From positions 200,954,120 to 201,018,119 of the forward strand of contig OU015492.1 in NCBI GenBank assembly GCA_907164885.2: a stretch of 64,000 nt of DNA, given 5' to 3'. Numbering within the stretch: the first letter of the stretch is position 1; every line of letters begins with the position of its first letter. The position numbers and the translations under genes are program-made. The DNA comes from Dolomedes plantarius (taxonomy: Eukaryota; Arthropoda; Arachnida; Araneae; Dolomedidae). The notes beneath the pieces were generated by a model, which was given only the letters and a program-made list of their open reading frames with translations, searched no databases and was not told the origin of the DNA. Below are positions 51,418 through 63,060 of the stretch, piece by piece.

Positions 51418-52825
51418 CACTGCTGGCCACCCAAATTGCAACACCAAGAAAGACAAGAGATATCACAACAAAATTTATTTTGTAGATAACATGTTGACCA
51501 AGTATCAAATGATTAAATTTATAGACTTCTGTGAAGTGTGGTTCCTGCCAAAATCAGTAGCCAGAGTAGCCGCCATTGTTGGAGATCACCGCTACCACAC
51601 GCCTCGGCATTGACTCAAAGAGACTTTGGATGAGTTCTTGGGGTACAGCAGACCAAGCAACTTCCACACGTTGCCAAAGTTGATCTGCTGTGGCAGCTGG
51701 GGATGGAATCTGGGTCAATCGTAGAGCAACCATGGACCACATGTTTTCATCGGTGAAAGATCCGGAGAGCGAGGCGGCTAGGAAAGCAATTCAATCTGGC
51801 GATTGACGAAGAACCGTTGGACAATGCATGCCACGTGTGGTCGCGCATTATCCTGTTGAAATATGGCTGTGGGCAAGATCTGAATGTAAGGAACGACAAC
51901 TGGCTCCAACACCTCGGAGATGTAGCGCTGGCTGTTTAAAGTACCGGCAATGCGTACTAGAGGTGTGCGAGAGTGATATCCAATACCGCCCCATACCATA
52001 ATACCCGGTGAAGGACCAGTGTGGCGGTGCATAACGCAGCTGTTCAGCATCCTGTCTTCACGGTGTCTCCAGACTCGAATGCGATCATCGTGGTGTTGCA
52101 GACAGAAACGTGACTCGTCAGTAAAGACAATTTCATTCCATTCTGCCGTCCACATCCTTCTGTCACCGCACCATTGGCAGCGGAGACGTCTGTGGTTCTG
52201 AGTCAAGGGTAGACAAAGCAATGGACGTCTTGCGGACAGACCACTCTGCTGTAAACGGCGTCGAATGGTACGAGCAGACACTGGATGATGCGTTACAGAC
52301 TGCATGTGCTGTGCTATGGTTCGTGATGTGACTGAGCGACCCGTCACTGCCATGCCCACAATTTGCCTGTCATCACGTGAAGTGGTGCGCTGAGGTGGAT
52401 GCGATCGAACACGCCGGTCCGTCGTACCCTCCTGCATCCAACGATCACATATCCGAATTACAGTTGTTTGGTTTCGCCCAACACGACTACCGATTTCCCT
52501 GAAAGATAATCCTCAAACTCGGTAGGCCACTATCCTTCCTCTGTCGAACTCGGATACTTGATCAAAAGATGATCGCTGTTTTCGACGAGGCATAATTGAT
52601 CGTTGTTTTGAAAAAACCACAAGAAAAACACATTTGCCGAACTTGAAATCGTCGAAATCTCCAAGCCTTAAATAGCGCTTTGAATTGGCGCCACAGGCGC
52701 GCGTGATGTGCGTCTGCGCTGAAATTCTAATCATTTGCATATCTCACCTCCGCTAATACATGTTGTAAATTTCATGTTATTTGCATGTTTCCTTCAGGGT
52801 GTTGCATTTTCAGTGGCCAGCAGTG
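51418..52825 (-). mobile_element. Tc1-like transposon (1,408 bp), second family
   Basis: The terminal repeats start CACTGCTGGCCAC at both ends and continue with TGCAACACC after a few mismatches. TA flanks are at 51416-51417 and 52826-52827. It carries one transposase gene on the minus strand. It differs in sequence from the element at 27853-29264. Confidence 0.95.
51554..52593 (-). pseudogene. Tc1-like DD34E transposase, one stop and one frameshift
   Basis: The start is MPRRKQRSSFDQVSEFDRGR at 52593. Helix-turn-helix segments cover about residues 15-115. A single in-frame TGA lies near 52514, between YRV and GLSFREIG. A long open frame then runs to 51778 with the first Asp (IVFTDESRF) and the second (FQQDNARPH). 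Near 51735 one base is missing just before the catalytic-Glu helix, so Glu-Asn-Met-Trp is read only in the shifted frame (NMWSMVALRL). The natural C-terminus (SNNGGYSGY) and stop remain at 51554. Only two breaks in about 345 codons suggest recent inactivation. Confidence 0.93.
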
Positions 52826-52827
52826 TA

Positions 52828-54534
<1,707 letters not shown>

Positions 54535-54579
<45 letters not shown>
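54535..54579. repeat. (AT)n microsatellite at the edge of the gypsy element
   Basis: About 45 bases of (AT)n, ending six bases before the outer end of the gypsy LTR. Confidence 0.95.
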
Positions 54580-54582
<3 letters not shown>

Positions 54583-54584
54583 CA

Positions 54585-55060
54585 TGTAATATCATAGCAA
54601 TAGGCATCGTTGGAACAGCTATAAAAGAATTCTTGGGACGCAGTAAACAGTCGAATGATTTAAAATAGTTTTATTGTTGTTCATATGGAGTTCCCCATAG
54701 GGAGGAAGCTAGACCGTGTGACATATTCTATGTACAATCATTATAAAGAAGAGCCCGGCTTCATGCCGTGTTCACTTTTTATATCGGGAACATACAGAAG
54801 ACTTGGTGTAAGCAATAATCCCTATGACGCTATGCTACGTCATGGACTAGGGCGTGTCCGATGATTCTTATCGGTTCAGTCTCCCTAGACAGAGGCTGTT
54901 CTAAGTCTATCAGGATATTTCTCTGTCTATAGGGGAACGAAGGGATTAACTACTGCAAACTTTAAGAGCTATTATATCATCATTAGAAATGGAATAAATT
55001 ATGTTTTATAGGAATATAGACAAGTCAGATAATTAATATAAAAATTATTTTTATATTACA
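54585..55060 (-). repeat. Complete 3' LTR of the gypsy element (476 bp)
   Basis: On the minus strand it starts TGTAATATAAAAATAATTTT at 55060 and ends ..GATATTACA at 54585, so it has TG..CA termini. A purine-rich tract (TTTGAGGGGGGA) lies directly upstream at 55061-55072 and serves as plus-strand primer. 381 of its bases recur in the 5' LTR. Confidence 0.93.
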
Positions 55061-55072
55061 TCCCCCCTCAAA
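55061..55072 (-). promoter_or_regulatory. Polypurine tract
   Basis: TTTGAGGGGGGA on the minus strand abuts the 3' LTR start, the position where reverse transcriptase primes plus-strand synthesis. Confidence 0.8.
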
Positions 55073-55546
55073 GAAAAAGAAATTCCCCATGCCAAACAAA
55101 AAGAAAAATTAATTTACCTATTCTGACAATTTAAAACTGAACCTATCCACCAACTCTTCTGTGTACAAAACTAACATTCAAATCTCTGAATGCTCACTTA
55201 TAAAATTTTTAACAACAATCTTTGCATAATATTCTCTCCAATTTCAATATTCTTTGCAAGTTCAACATAAAAATCGCAACGTATACTACAAAAAGCACAA
55301 TACAATATAAAAATATAAGACGTCTTGAAGAAAAAACATGTGGTAACAAGTGGTGACAACCATGGTTGTTTTGTTTTTTGGCTTATACAGTCTTTTGCAG
55401 AGAAATTATTGTCCTTTCACTGCTGAGCCAAATAAAACTGAATACAAATGCACTATCATAAAACTGAAAAAAAATTGCAATACAACAATACGTAAAAAAA
55501 AAATACAACCCTGTAATAATATACAAACATACATACTTTATTTACA

Positions 55547-57193
55547 TTATTCATGACTCAGTTTTAATTTTTCTGGTGCATGGTATTTTCGTAACTTCGA
55601 AACATGCACAACTTCTGAAGATTCTTGAGAGTGGGTATTTTTCTTATTAATTTCATAATTAACGTCAGAAATTTTGCTAAGGATTTTATAAGGACCACTG
55701 AAAACTGGAGACAGTTTCCTAGTATTAGGGTATTTAAATTCTTCATAAATGACTGACTCATTAGGTGTAAATTGTATATCCACAAATCTAGCATCGTAAT
55801 GTATTTTATTCCTTTCATGGTAATGTTTTGTTCTCTGAACTGCTATTTTTCTCGCCTCTTCAACAGGATGATAAATACTTTCCTTTAATGGATTTGTATA
55901 TGGAATTGTGCCATACATTAAATAGGCTGGTGGAAATTTAGTAACGGAATGGGGGGTCAAGTTGTATTCGTGAGTTACTTCCTTTAGTAATTTAGGCCAT
56001 GGAACTTTTGTAGATGATTCATTAATTTTACATTTTAAACGTGTGATTATTGTTTGGCCTAATCTCTCCACTTTGCCATTAGTTTCTGGTCTGTGTGCTG
56101 TAGTCAATAGTTGTTTAACGCTATAATGCTTAAGAAATTTTTTAAAATGAGAAGATGTGAAAGCTGGATTTCTATCACTTAAGATACTCTTTGGCACTTG
56201 AATTTGAAAAATTTGGTTTAGGAAGTTAGTGTAAGTTTCTGTTGTAATTGATTTTGAAGCAAAAGCCCATATAAATCGAGTGTGATGGTCAATAATTAAC
56301 GTCAGGTATTTTTTAGTTGAATTGTAATGGTTAAGGCCACCCACACTATCAATTGCAATCAAGTCAAATGACTTGTCAACCGGAGGCATTGATTGCAAAA
56401 GTCCAAATCTTTTTTGTCGAGGTTTTTTATTTACTTGACATGTATGACAGTGTTTAATAAAATTACTAATATCAGAAGTTATATTTTGCCAATAATAAAC
56501 AGGGGTGAGCAAATTAATTGTTTTTTGAATACCAGGATGGCCAAATTTTTCATGAGTAATTTTGAGTAATTTCAGTCTTAAAGAAAAAGGTACTACAATC
56601 TTTGTAAACCCTTTTTTACGAAGGCATAAAACATTGTTAATTTCGACAAACTTTCCAGTTAAATTGTCATTTTTTTGAGCCTCGGTAATTTCACTCAACT
56701 GCAAGAGATGTGATACCTGAGTTTCAACATTGTTTACAATAACATCATTGTGTACATTGTTATCTGGTACATCACGAGAGAGCATGTCTGCTTCGATGTT
56801 TGTGGTGCCCTTTGTATATTTAATATCATATTCATACATACTTAACTGCAAAGACCAGCGGAACAATCTTCCTTTTAAGTTTTTAACATTTTTGAGCCAA
56901 ACTAAAGCCGCATGGTCCGTATGTATGGTAAATTTTTGTCCGAAAAGATAATGATGAAACTTATTTAAAGAATCCACTATAGCGAGACATTCCAGCTCAG
57001 TAATACAATAATTTTTTTCATAATCTTTTAATGAGCGGGAGTGAAACGCGACAGGGTATAGGACACCAGAAGCATCTGTTTGTTTTAAAACCGCTCCTAC
57101 ACCAGTGTGACTGGCATCAACATAAATATGACATTCAGCTTTTGGATTAAAAATTTTCAACACAGGTTTACAAATTAAAGTTCTTTTTAACAT
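55547..57193 (-). CDS. Gypsy pol, RNase H and integrase part
   Basis: This 548-codon frame holds RNase H (IYVDASHTGVGAVL, TELECLAIV, IHTDHAAL and EADMLSR carry the acidic active-site residues, about residues 22-138). An integrase zinc-binding HHCC module follows (HEKFGHPG .. HCHTCQ, about residues 213-253). Next is the catalytic core with Asp in AIDSVGG, Asp in ILSDRNPAF and Glu in TNGKVERLG (about residues 272-380), then a GPY-type module (FSGPYKIL) near the end. There is no clear chromodomain. It is the natural continuation of the RT frame but is offset by a one-base length change in an A8 run near 57237-57244. The methionine at 57193 is not a real start. All catalytic residues look intact. 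Confidence 0.93.
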   Translation of the reverse strand: MLKRTLICKPVLKIFNPKAECHIYVDASHTGVGAVLKQTDASGVLYPVAFHSRSLKDYEKNYCITELECLAIVDSLNKFHHYLFGQKFTIHTDHAALVWLKNVKNLKGRLFRWSLQLSMYEYDIKYTKGTTNIEADMLSRDVPDNNVHNDVIVNNVETQVSHLLQLSEITEAQKNDNLTGKFVEINNVLCLRKKGFTKIVVPFSLRLKLLKITHEKFGHPGIQKTINLLTPVYYWQNITSDISNFIKHCHTCQVNKKPRQKRFGLLQSMPPVDKSFDLIAIDSVGGLNHYNSTKKYLTLIIDHHTRFIWAFASKSITTETYTNFLNQIFQIQVPKSILSDRNPAFTSSHFKKFLKHYSVKQLLTTAHRPETNGKVERLGQTIITRLKCKINESSTKVPWPKLLKEVTHEYNLTPHSVTKFPPAYLMYGTIPYTNPLKESIYHPVEEARKIAVQRTKHYHERNKIHYDARFVDIQFTPNESVIYEEFKYPNTRKLSPVFSGPYKILSKISDVNYEINKKNTHSQESSEVVHVSKLRKYHAPEKLKLSHE

Positions 57194-58761
57194 TTCAAAC
57201 GCTTCTTGGCATTTCTCAGTCCATTGCCAAGGTGCATTTTTTTTAACAAGTTATTTAGTGGCTGTCTAATAGTGGCATATTTGTCAATAAATTTATGATA
57301 CACATTAATTGAACCGAGAAATCTTTGTAAAGATTTTACATTATTGGGTGGTTTTAGCTTTTTAATAACCTCAATGTTGGTATTATCCGGAGTGACAATC
57401 CCATTGGTAATTTCATATCCTAAAAATTGAATTTGTTTTTGTAAAAAGGAACATTTAGAAAATTTTAGTTTTAAGTTTTCCTGTCTGCAGATATCAAAAA
57501 TTTGTTGAATGTGTTCAATATGATTAGAATAGCTATCTGAAAAAATTAAAATATCATCAAAATAATTTGCAGCAAATGTAATTTTATATTTAGTTAAAAT
57601 TCTACGAATTGTTCTCTGAAAAATGCTGGGTGCATTGCGCCAACCAAAAGGTAAACGTAGCCATTCATATAATCCATTATGGGTTGCAAAAGCGAGTTTT
57701 TCTGTGTCATCTGGGTGAATAGGGATATGCCAGTAACCTGAGGCCATGTCCAATTTTGAAAAATATGTACTTTGAGCTAGTTTATCAATCAATGTCTCGA
57801 CCAGAGGTAATGGTTCGGCATCCGACTTCGTCACCTGATTTAATTTCCTGAAATCAATACATAACCTATTCTTTTTGTTTTCATCTTTTTTATAAACAAG
57901 TGTTACTGGTGCCGAAAATGGAGACGAACTTTCTTTTATGATATTGGCTTTTAATAACTCTTCAATTTGAGTATCAATTTCTTCTTGTTGTTTTGGTGAA
58001 GTTTTATATGCGCGTAACGAAACTGGCAAATCGGAAGTCAATATCACTCTTTGGGGTTCTATTCTTACTGATCCCACGTCATATTTATTTTTCGCAAATA
58101 TGTCTTTATATTCCTCTAAAAGTTCTTTTATTTCGGAACTTCCTACATTTTCACTCATTTTCGTTTTTTCCTCGACTGTACTCTGATAATGTGTGCACCC
58201 ATTACCAGAATCCATCTCGGAAACATTCGAAAATGTTAAAACTTTTTTATTTTTAGACTTTGTCTTTACTTCCTTTTTCTCTTTAACGTTATTAACATTT
58301 AGCTCAACATGATTTTCGGGCACGATATGCAAAGACAAATCGCTGCATTCAGAACTAGAGAAAGTGATCAGTTTTCTCCCATCCTGCTCAACAATTTGGT
58401 TCGCACAATTAATTACCAAACGAAAATCAACACAACTCTTTAAACCCAAGAGGGCATATGGTAAATCGGTGTCAAGTATGAAAAACTCTGCCGATTTAAC
58501 AATATTACCAATTTTAAGTTAGAGATTGCATGTTTTGTGAAGCTGTATTAGCCCTTTTGTTTGTTTCACGTTTATCACTTTATTTTCTCTAATGGGAACA
58601 TTTAATTTTTCAACAATTTTACTTGGAATTATATTCACCGAACTTCTAGTATCCATATTTAACCATATCTTATTATTTGAACTCGAGTTGTTTTCATTAT
58701 TTGTTTTTCTTTTATTATGTACGTACTTTTTGTTTTTTGTGTATCCGGATACTATTAATTG
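57187..58761 (-). CDS. Gypsy pol, protease and reverse transcriptase part
   Basis: The frame continues in phase from the gag TGA. The protease active site reads NMDTRSSVNIIPSKI (near 58650), with Arg where the family has Gly. A TAA interrupts the frame at 58519-58521. The reverse transcriptase follows with IDFRKLNQVT, FSKLDMASGYWHIP, NAPSIFQRTI and the active-site box YFDDILIF (usual YxDD). LKFSKCSFLQ and FLGYEI complete the core. The frame is lost near 57240 at the homopolymer and ends at 57187. The product would copy the element's RNA in cytoplasmic particles. The Gly-to-Arg change and the TAA would block this copy from making its own processed pol. Confidence 0.92.
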
Positions 58762-58764
58762 TCA
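58756..58764 (-). promoter_or_regulatory. Probable stop-codon readthrough signal between gag and pol
   Basis: On the minus strand gag ends AAG TGA CAA TTA. The six bases after the stop fit CARYYA, the readthrough context first defined for tobacco mosaic virus (UAG CAA UUA). gag and pol are in the same frame: 104 codons separate the TGA from the codon at 58449. No overlap of frames or slippery heptamer is seen there, so readthrough is the natural way to make gag-pol. Confidence 0.6.
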
Positions 58765-60243
58765 CTTTTCGGGTTGTGGCTTAGGCGCTGCAATTTCAGA
58801 CGTAGATGGTCTATTGATGCAAGATAATCCCCAATGATAAGAATTCATGATCCCTATGTTTGCGCAAAACTTACAGGGGTTGGGGGGCATCTCTTGCACC
58901 GCATGCGTCGTTTGAGCCTTTGCTGGTTTTGAATTATTATACATTCGTGGTGCAATTTTCTTGTCCTTACTACATTGGAAAGATTTGTGTCCTAGCTGTT
59001 GACAAATAAAACAACGGATTTCCGGTTTAAGTTTTTTTGTCTTTCCATTCGTATAGGGTACCCGATGGAACGGTACTTTTACTTTGTCCATGTCTTTGCG
59101 AATTTGTTCGTAAATTTTCAATTTATTTTTAAACTCAACTAAATTCTCACATCCATATAAAATGGCTTTGTTCTGTGTAGTGTCATTAATCCCGTTAATG
59201 ACGTAAGTGATTAAAGCACCTTCGTCTATATTACTTTGATTAGCAATTTGTTTCATGGTTAAAAAATATTCTTGCATTGACTCATTATATTTTATTTTAC
59301 GTTTTTGTAGGATGTTATGTATTTCTGCCGAATTATATGTTACTTTAAACTCTTCAATTAATAATTTCTTTAGTTTGTCAAAAGAATTGACTGAAGTTTC
59401 ACTACGAATGAACAGAAGTGCGTTCCCCCTAAGACAACGTTTTGCGAATAAAAATTTATGAAACTCAGATAAGGAGAATAATGCAGCATGATTTTCAAAA
59501 GTTTCAAACCATTGTACGATATTTTCATGTTTTTCTCCCTTAAAGAGAGGAATCACTGCCTCAATGTCAGAGAAGTTTACCATAATTTTTGTTTCTCCCA
59601 TGTTTGACAATTTTGAATTTTTATCGACATTTTCGATTTTAGAATAACTGTTTTCCTCGTCATTACTGCTTTTGATTTCATGTTCTCTACTTGTATTATT
59701 TTTCATTTTGACTCCAAACGTTTCGGTTTGGGTATCATTTTCGTTATTACTTATAAGGTTTTCGGTTTGAGTAGTATTTGCGGTAATATCTGTAAGTTGT
59801 ACCCCACCTGTTTCGGTTTGAGTACTATTTTCATTATTGACTTTATTTGTGGATCCGGACTGAAATTCAGCATGTTCTGTTTCGAGACTAATTTCGTCTT
59901 CTGAAATGTCGTCTGCAATTATCGAATTTTTAAGAAATTCGAAATTAGATAAGCACGAAATAATATGTTTAGTAATTTCTTCTTTTTCACCTTCTCCCGA
60001 AATATTTAAAATATCGCAAATCTTAATCAATTCCGCTAACTTAAACTGTTCTGAAATTTCATTCACTTTAGCTAAAAACTCTTTATCTCCAACTTCATAT
60101 TTAAAGCCACAAAAATTTAAAACTCTATTACGATCTAATCTCGTGTTTCCATTTTGGAATATGAGTTTATCTAATAACTTGACCGATGAAGCTTTTTGCT
60201 TCTTCAAAGCTTTACAAATTACGTCAATATCCTTAAGTAACAT
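58762..60243 (-). CDS. Gypsy gag polyprotein
   Basis: The first ATG is at 60243 (MLLKDIDVICKAL) and the stop is TGA at 58762. The product is 493 codons. The N-terminal region contains a SAP-like helix pair (LAELIKICDILNISGEGEKE, about residues 73-92), unusual for gag. A linker has three diverged repeats around NDTQTET (about 140-185). A retrotransposon gag core follows (IVQWFETFENHAALFSLSEF to the YVINGIND region, about 245-365). A CCHC zinc knuckle (CFICQQLGHKSFQC) lies near 418, then a second Cys-rich segment (CKFCANIGIMNSYHWGLSC), possibly a diverged knuckle. The open frame is intact. Confidence 0.93.
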   Translation of the reverse strand: MLLKDIDVICKALKKQKASSVKLLDKLIFQNGNTRLDRNRVLNFCGFKYEVGDKEFLAKVNEISEQFKLAELIKICDILNISGEGEKEEITKHIISCLSNFEFLKNSIIADDISEDEISLETEHAEFQSGSTNKVNNENSTQTETGGVQLTDITANTTQTENLISNNENDTQTETFGVKMKNNTSREHEIKSSNDEENSYSKIENVDKNSKLSNMGETKIMVNFSDIEAVIPLFKGEKHENIVQWFETFENHAALFSLSEFHKFLFAKRCLRGNALLFIRSETSVNSFDKLKKLLIEEFKVTYNSAEIHNILQKRKIKYNESMQEYFLTMKQIANQSNIDEGALITYVINGINDTTQNKAILYGCENLVEFKNKLKIYEQIRKDMDKVKVPFHRVPYTNGKTKKLKPEIRCFICQQLGHKSFQCSKDKKIAPRMYNNSKPAKAQTTHAVQEMPPNPCKFCANIGIMNSYHWGLSCINRPSTSEIAAPKPQPEK

Positions 60244-60930
60244 GGTTACAATATTAATATACAAATTCCAAAATATTTACACATAAAGCAGATTCAGTTA
60301 TAAACCATTATAAAACTACAGCATATTGAGATATAAACCATTTGTTAAAATTATTCATTATTCAATTCAAAAAAAAATTCCTATCCACATTTATTTATGA
60401 CTTAATAAAGAAAGAAAAATTACTCACGTAATGATTCACCACTTCCTTGAACGAAAAAAAAATAATAAAAAAAATTTACTCCTTATGTACAGTTTTTGTT
60501 CATATTTCACTGGAATCGTCATGCACGAAACGAAAAAAAAATCGGCTTAGATTGTCCACTTTCGTGTATTTTAATCCTGGAAGCATTGGACTCGCACTGT
60601 TCTTTGATTAATCCACAGGTAGCACTCAAATAGGAAAGTATCCAGGCTTTGGGATCCAGTTCGAACAGAAGGTTGGTCCTTTTCAAAACAAGTGTATTCA
60701 CACGCAAAAACATTATTGATGTCGCAGTGGCCGTAGAAATACTGCATCGGAACTAACACCTCTTAAAACGCTGTCTGTCTTCCTCCATCTGTATTCCAGC
60801 TTCCGTTTCGGTTTAGCAGGGAATTTGGCGGGTAGACACAACACATTCCTCCAAGAACGAATTTCAGCCATCGCCTGCGTCCCACAAAATTTAATCATTT
60901 TGTCTAGCCCCCTTTATAATCCTGACGGCT
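60244..60930 (-). other. Leader region of the gypsy element
   Basis: This 0.69-kb region between the 5' LTR and gag has a short frame (60713-60898, minus) with no recognised domain. The bases after the LTR (AGCCGTCAGGATTATAAAGG) should contain the primer-binding site. I could not match it to a specific tRNA. Confidence 0.5.
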
Positions 60931-61311
60931 TGTAATATCATAGCAATAGGCATCGTTGGAACAGCTATAAAAGAATTCTTGGGACGCAGTAAACAGTCGA
61001 ATGATTTAAAATAGTTTTATTGTTGTTCATATGGAGTTCCCCATAGGGAGGAAGCTAGACCGTGTGACATATTCTATGTACAATCATTATAAAGAAGAGC
61101 CCGGCTTCATGCCGTGTTCACTTTTTATATCGGGAACATACAGAAGACTTGGTGTAAGCAATAATCCCTATGACGCTATGCTACGTCATGGACTAGGGCG
61201 TGTCCGATGATTCTTATCGGTTCAGTCTCCCTAGACAGAGGCTGTTCTAAGTCTATCAGGATATTTCTCTGTCTATAGGGGAACGAAGGGATTAACTACT
61301 GCAAACTTTAA
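60931..61311 (-). repeat. 5' LTR of the gypsy element, truncated at TTAA
   Basis: 381 bp identical by eye to 54585-54965. About 95 bp of its upstream end are missing. The break lies exactly at TTAA (61308-61311), which corresponds to an intact TTAA in the other LTR (54962-54965). It is followed by GGGGATGCCTCAGTCG. Confidence 0.92.
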
Positions 61312-61610
61312 GGGGATGCCTCAGTCGAAAAATATAATTTTGCAGGGAAAACATGCTCCAGTGTTGCCAGGAAAGGGGCGGTTACTCTCCTCGAATATTC
61401 TTCCAATCAGAAGGCCTAAATATTGCCTTTCCCATTACGTAACTACTTCCGTTTCTGTTTGTGAAGCCTGGCTGTCGCGATAGAATATCACCTCATATAC
61501 TGTACCTGTAGTCATATGGCAAAAATTTGAATGTGGTTGCTAGTGTATTTAGTTATCTTTCAATATGTTTCTTCTGTTTTTGTGAGTCCCAGACATATCT
61601 ATACATATAA
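61312..61610. mobile_element. Possible end of a TTAA-inserting element
   Basis: The sequence beginning GGGGATGCCTCAGTCG starts immediately after the TTAA inside the LTR. If it is an insertion, the rest of the LTR and a second TTAA should lie to the right. They are not found before 64000, so the element would extend past the window or the region is rearranged. Confidence 0.35.
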
Positions 61611-61612
61611 AA

Positions 61613-63060
61613 ACTAGCTGAATACCCGTGCTTCGCTACGGAGTACATTCAAATTAAATTCAACGGTCAATGTATGCAATTAATGCCAAAAAATATATAT
61701 ATTTATTAAAAAAATCGTAACGGATATTTTTAAAGACAAAATAATGTAGAAGAAAATATTGAAATTAAATCTAATAGAACATACTAAAGAATATAGTTAA
61801 TATAGTATAGTTTGAGGAACATTTATTTTACTGTATTTTAATATTTTTTTGGATAACGTCCTATCGTCTGCGGCTTTAGAAGGGAAAAAAATTTTGTCAA
61901 TTTATTTTGCTGTTATGCAAGTGACGTAAAATTAGTTTAAAGTATCACAAAAAGAAAAGAAACCACGTGATCAGCATTTAATAAATTAAATTCTAAAAAT
62001 TAATCTTTAAAAATTCACCAAAAATCAGAAAATGGAGGTAAAGATTCAAAAAGATTTCCTTTTGAAGGAATTTTTCGGATCTTTCTCGTGATATAAATTT
62101 TATAACCCTCGGATTATTATTTTAAATGCAAACTTTAAAGAATATTTTAAAAACTGCTTAGAAATTTAATTTAAAAAAATCTAAGAATTTTTCAAAAATT
62201 TCTGTTAGTGCTCCCCTACACTATAATAAGAATCCCCTTGCAAAATTTCAGCCATTTAGGTCCTGCGGTTTGGCCTGTGCATTATATATCAGTTAGTCAG
62301 TTACGGAACTGTTTTGTATATATAGATGTATGTATGTGTGTGTGTGTGTGTATGCAAGTATGTATGTATGTTCCAGCATCACTCTGGAACGCCTGGAAGA
62401 ATTTCAACCAAACTTGGTACACATATCACTTACTATCTGGAAAGGAACACTGGGGGATAAGGCACCCCTAGAGAGGCAGAGGGTAAGGGGAACATGTAAA
62501 AATAATAGAAAACGACTGATATTAGTGTCGAATCCATAGTTTTCGGGGTCGTTGAAACGAATAGTGACACTTTCGATACCGTTTAGGTGCAAGGTCAGCC
62601 CCCCCCCCGATCAGCATTGGGGGGAGGAGAGAAGGAAGGGGTGAAAATAATGTCCAATATACAGGAGAGTAGTGTCGAAACCATAGTTTTCGGGGTCGCT
62701 GCGACGATTAGGGACACTCCCGATGCCATTTAAATGCAAGTTCAGCCTCCAATCAGCATTGGGGGGAGGGGGATAACAAATTTCAAAAATGTCCGAGAGT
62801 AGTGTCGAATCCATAGTTTTCGGAGTCACTGAGAAGAATACAGGAAACTAAAAATGCTGTTTATAATCAAGTTTTGAGTTAAATTAATAATAGTGTGAAT
62901 TTGTAATTTTACTTTATCATTTGTATACTGTATTTACTTTTAAATACCTGTAAATTCAATTACTTAGGTTTTACACTATAGGTAGAATCCATTCCTTTTT
63001 CTGTGTAATAAAAAAATTGGGAAGAATAAATACCCGGGCAACGAAGGACAACCAGCTAGT
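61613..63060. mobile_element. TIR element, ACTAGCTG ends, 1.45 kb
   Basis: The left end reads ACTAGCTGAATACCCGTGCT and the right end, reversed, ACTAGCTGGTTGTCCTTCGT with CCCGGGTA further in. The interior has (TGTG)n, a segment (tgttccagcatcactctggaacgcctgg) familiar from dispersed arthropod repeats, and a tandem array. No transposase is present. Superfamily unknown. Confidence 0.55.
62523..62870. repeat. Tandem repeat, about 2.4 copies of 130-146 bp
   Basis: Copies start agtgtcgaatccatagtttt at 62523, 62669 (one mismatch) and 62801. Each copy has agcattggggggag near its end. It lies inside the 61613-63060 element. Confidence 0.85.

Larger units (their letters stand above)
54585..61311 (-). 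mobile_element. Young Ty3/gypsy LTR retrotransposon
   Basis: Direct repeats of 381 bp (54585-54965 and 60931-61311) look identical by eye. Between them, on the minus strand, gag, protease, reverse transcriptase, RNase H and integrase occur in Ty3/gypsy order. The 3' LTR (left) is complete. The 5' LTR (right) is cut off at a TTAA. gag and pol share one frame separated by a TGA. A 0.69-kb leader lies between the 5' LTR and gag. Damage is limited to one TAA in the protease/RT linker, a changed protease active-site Gly, and one frameshift in a run of eight A. Confidence 0.97.

Noticed and set aside
59906..60286. 126-codon plus-strand frame
   Set aside because: It is antisense to the intact gypsy gag.
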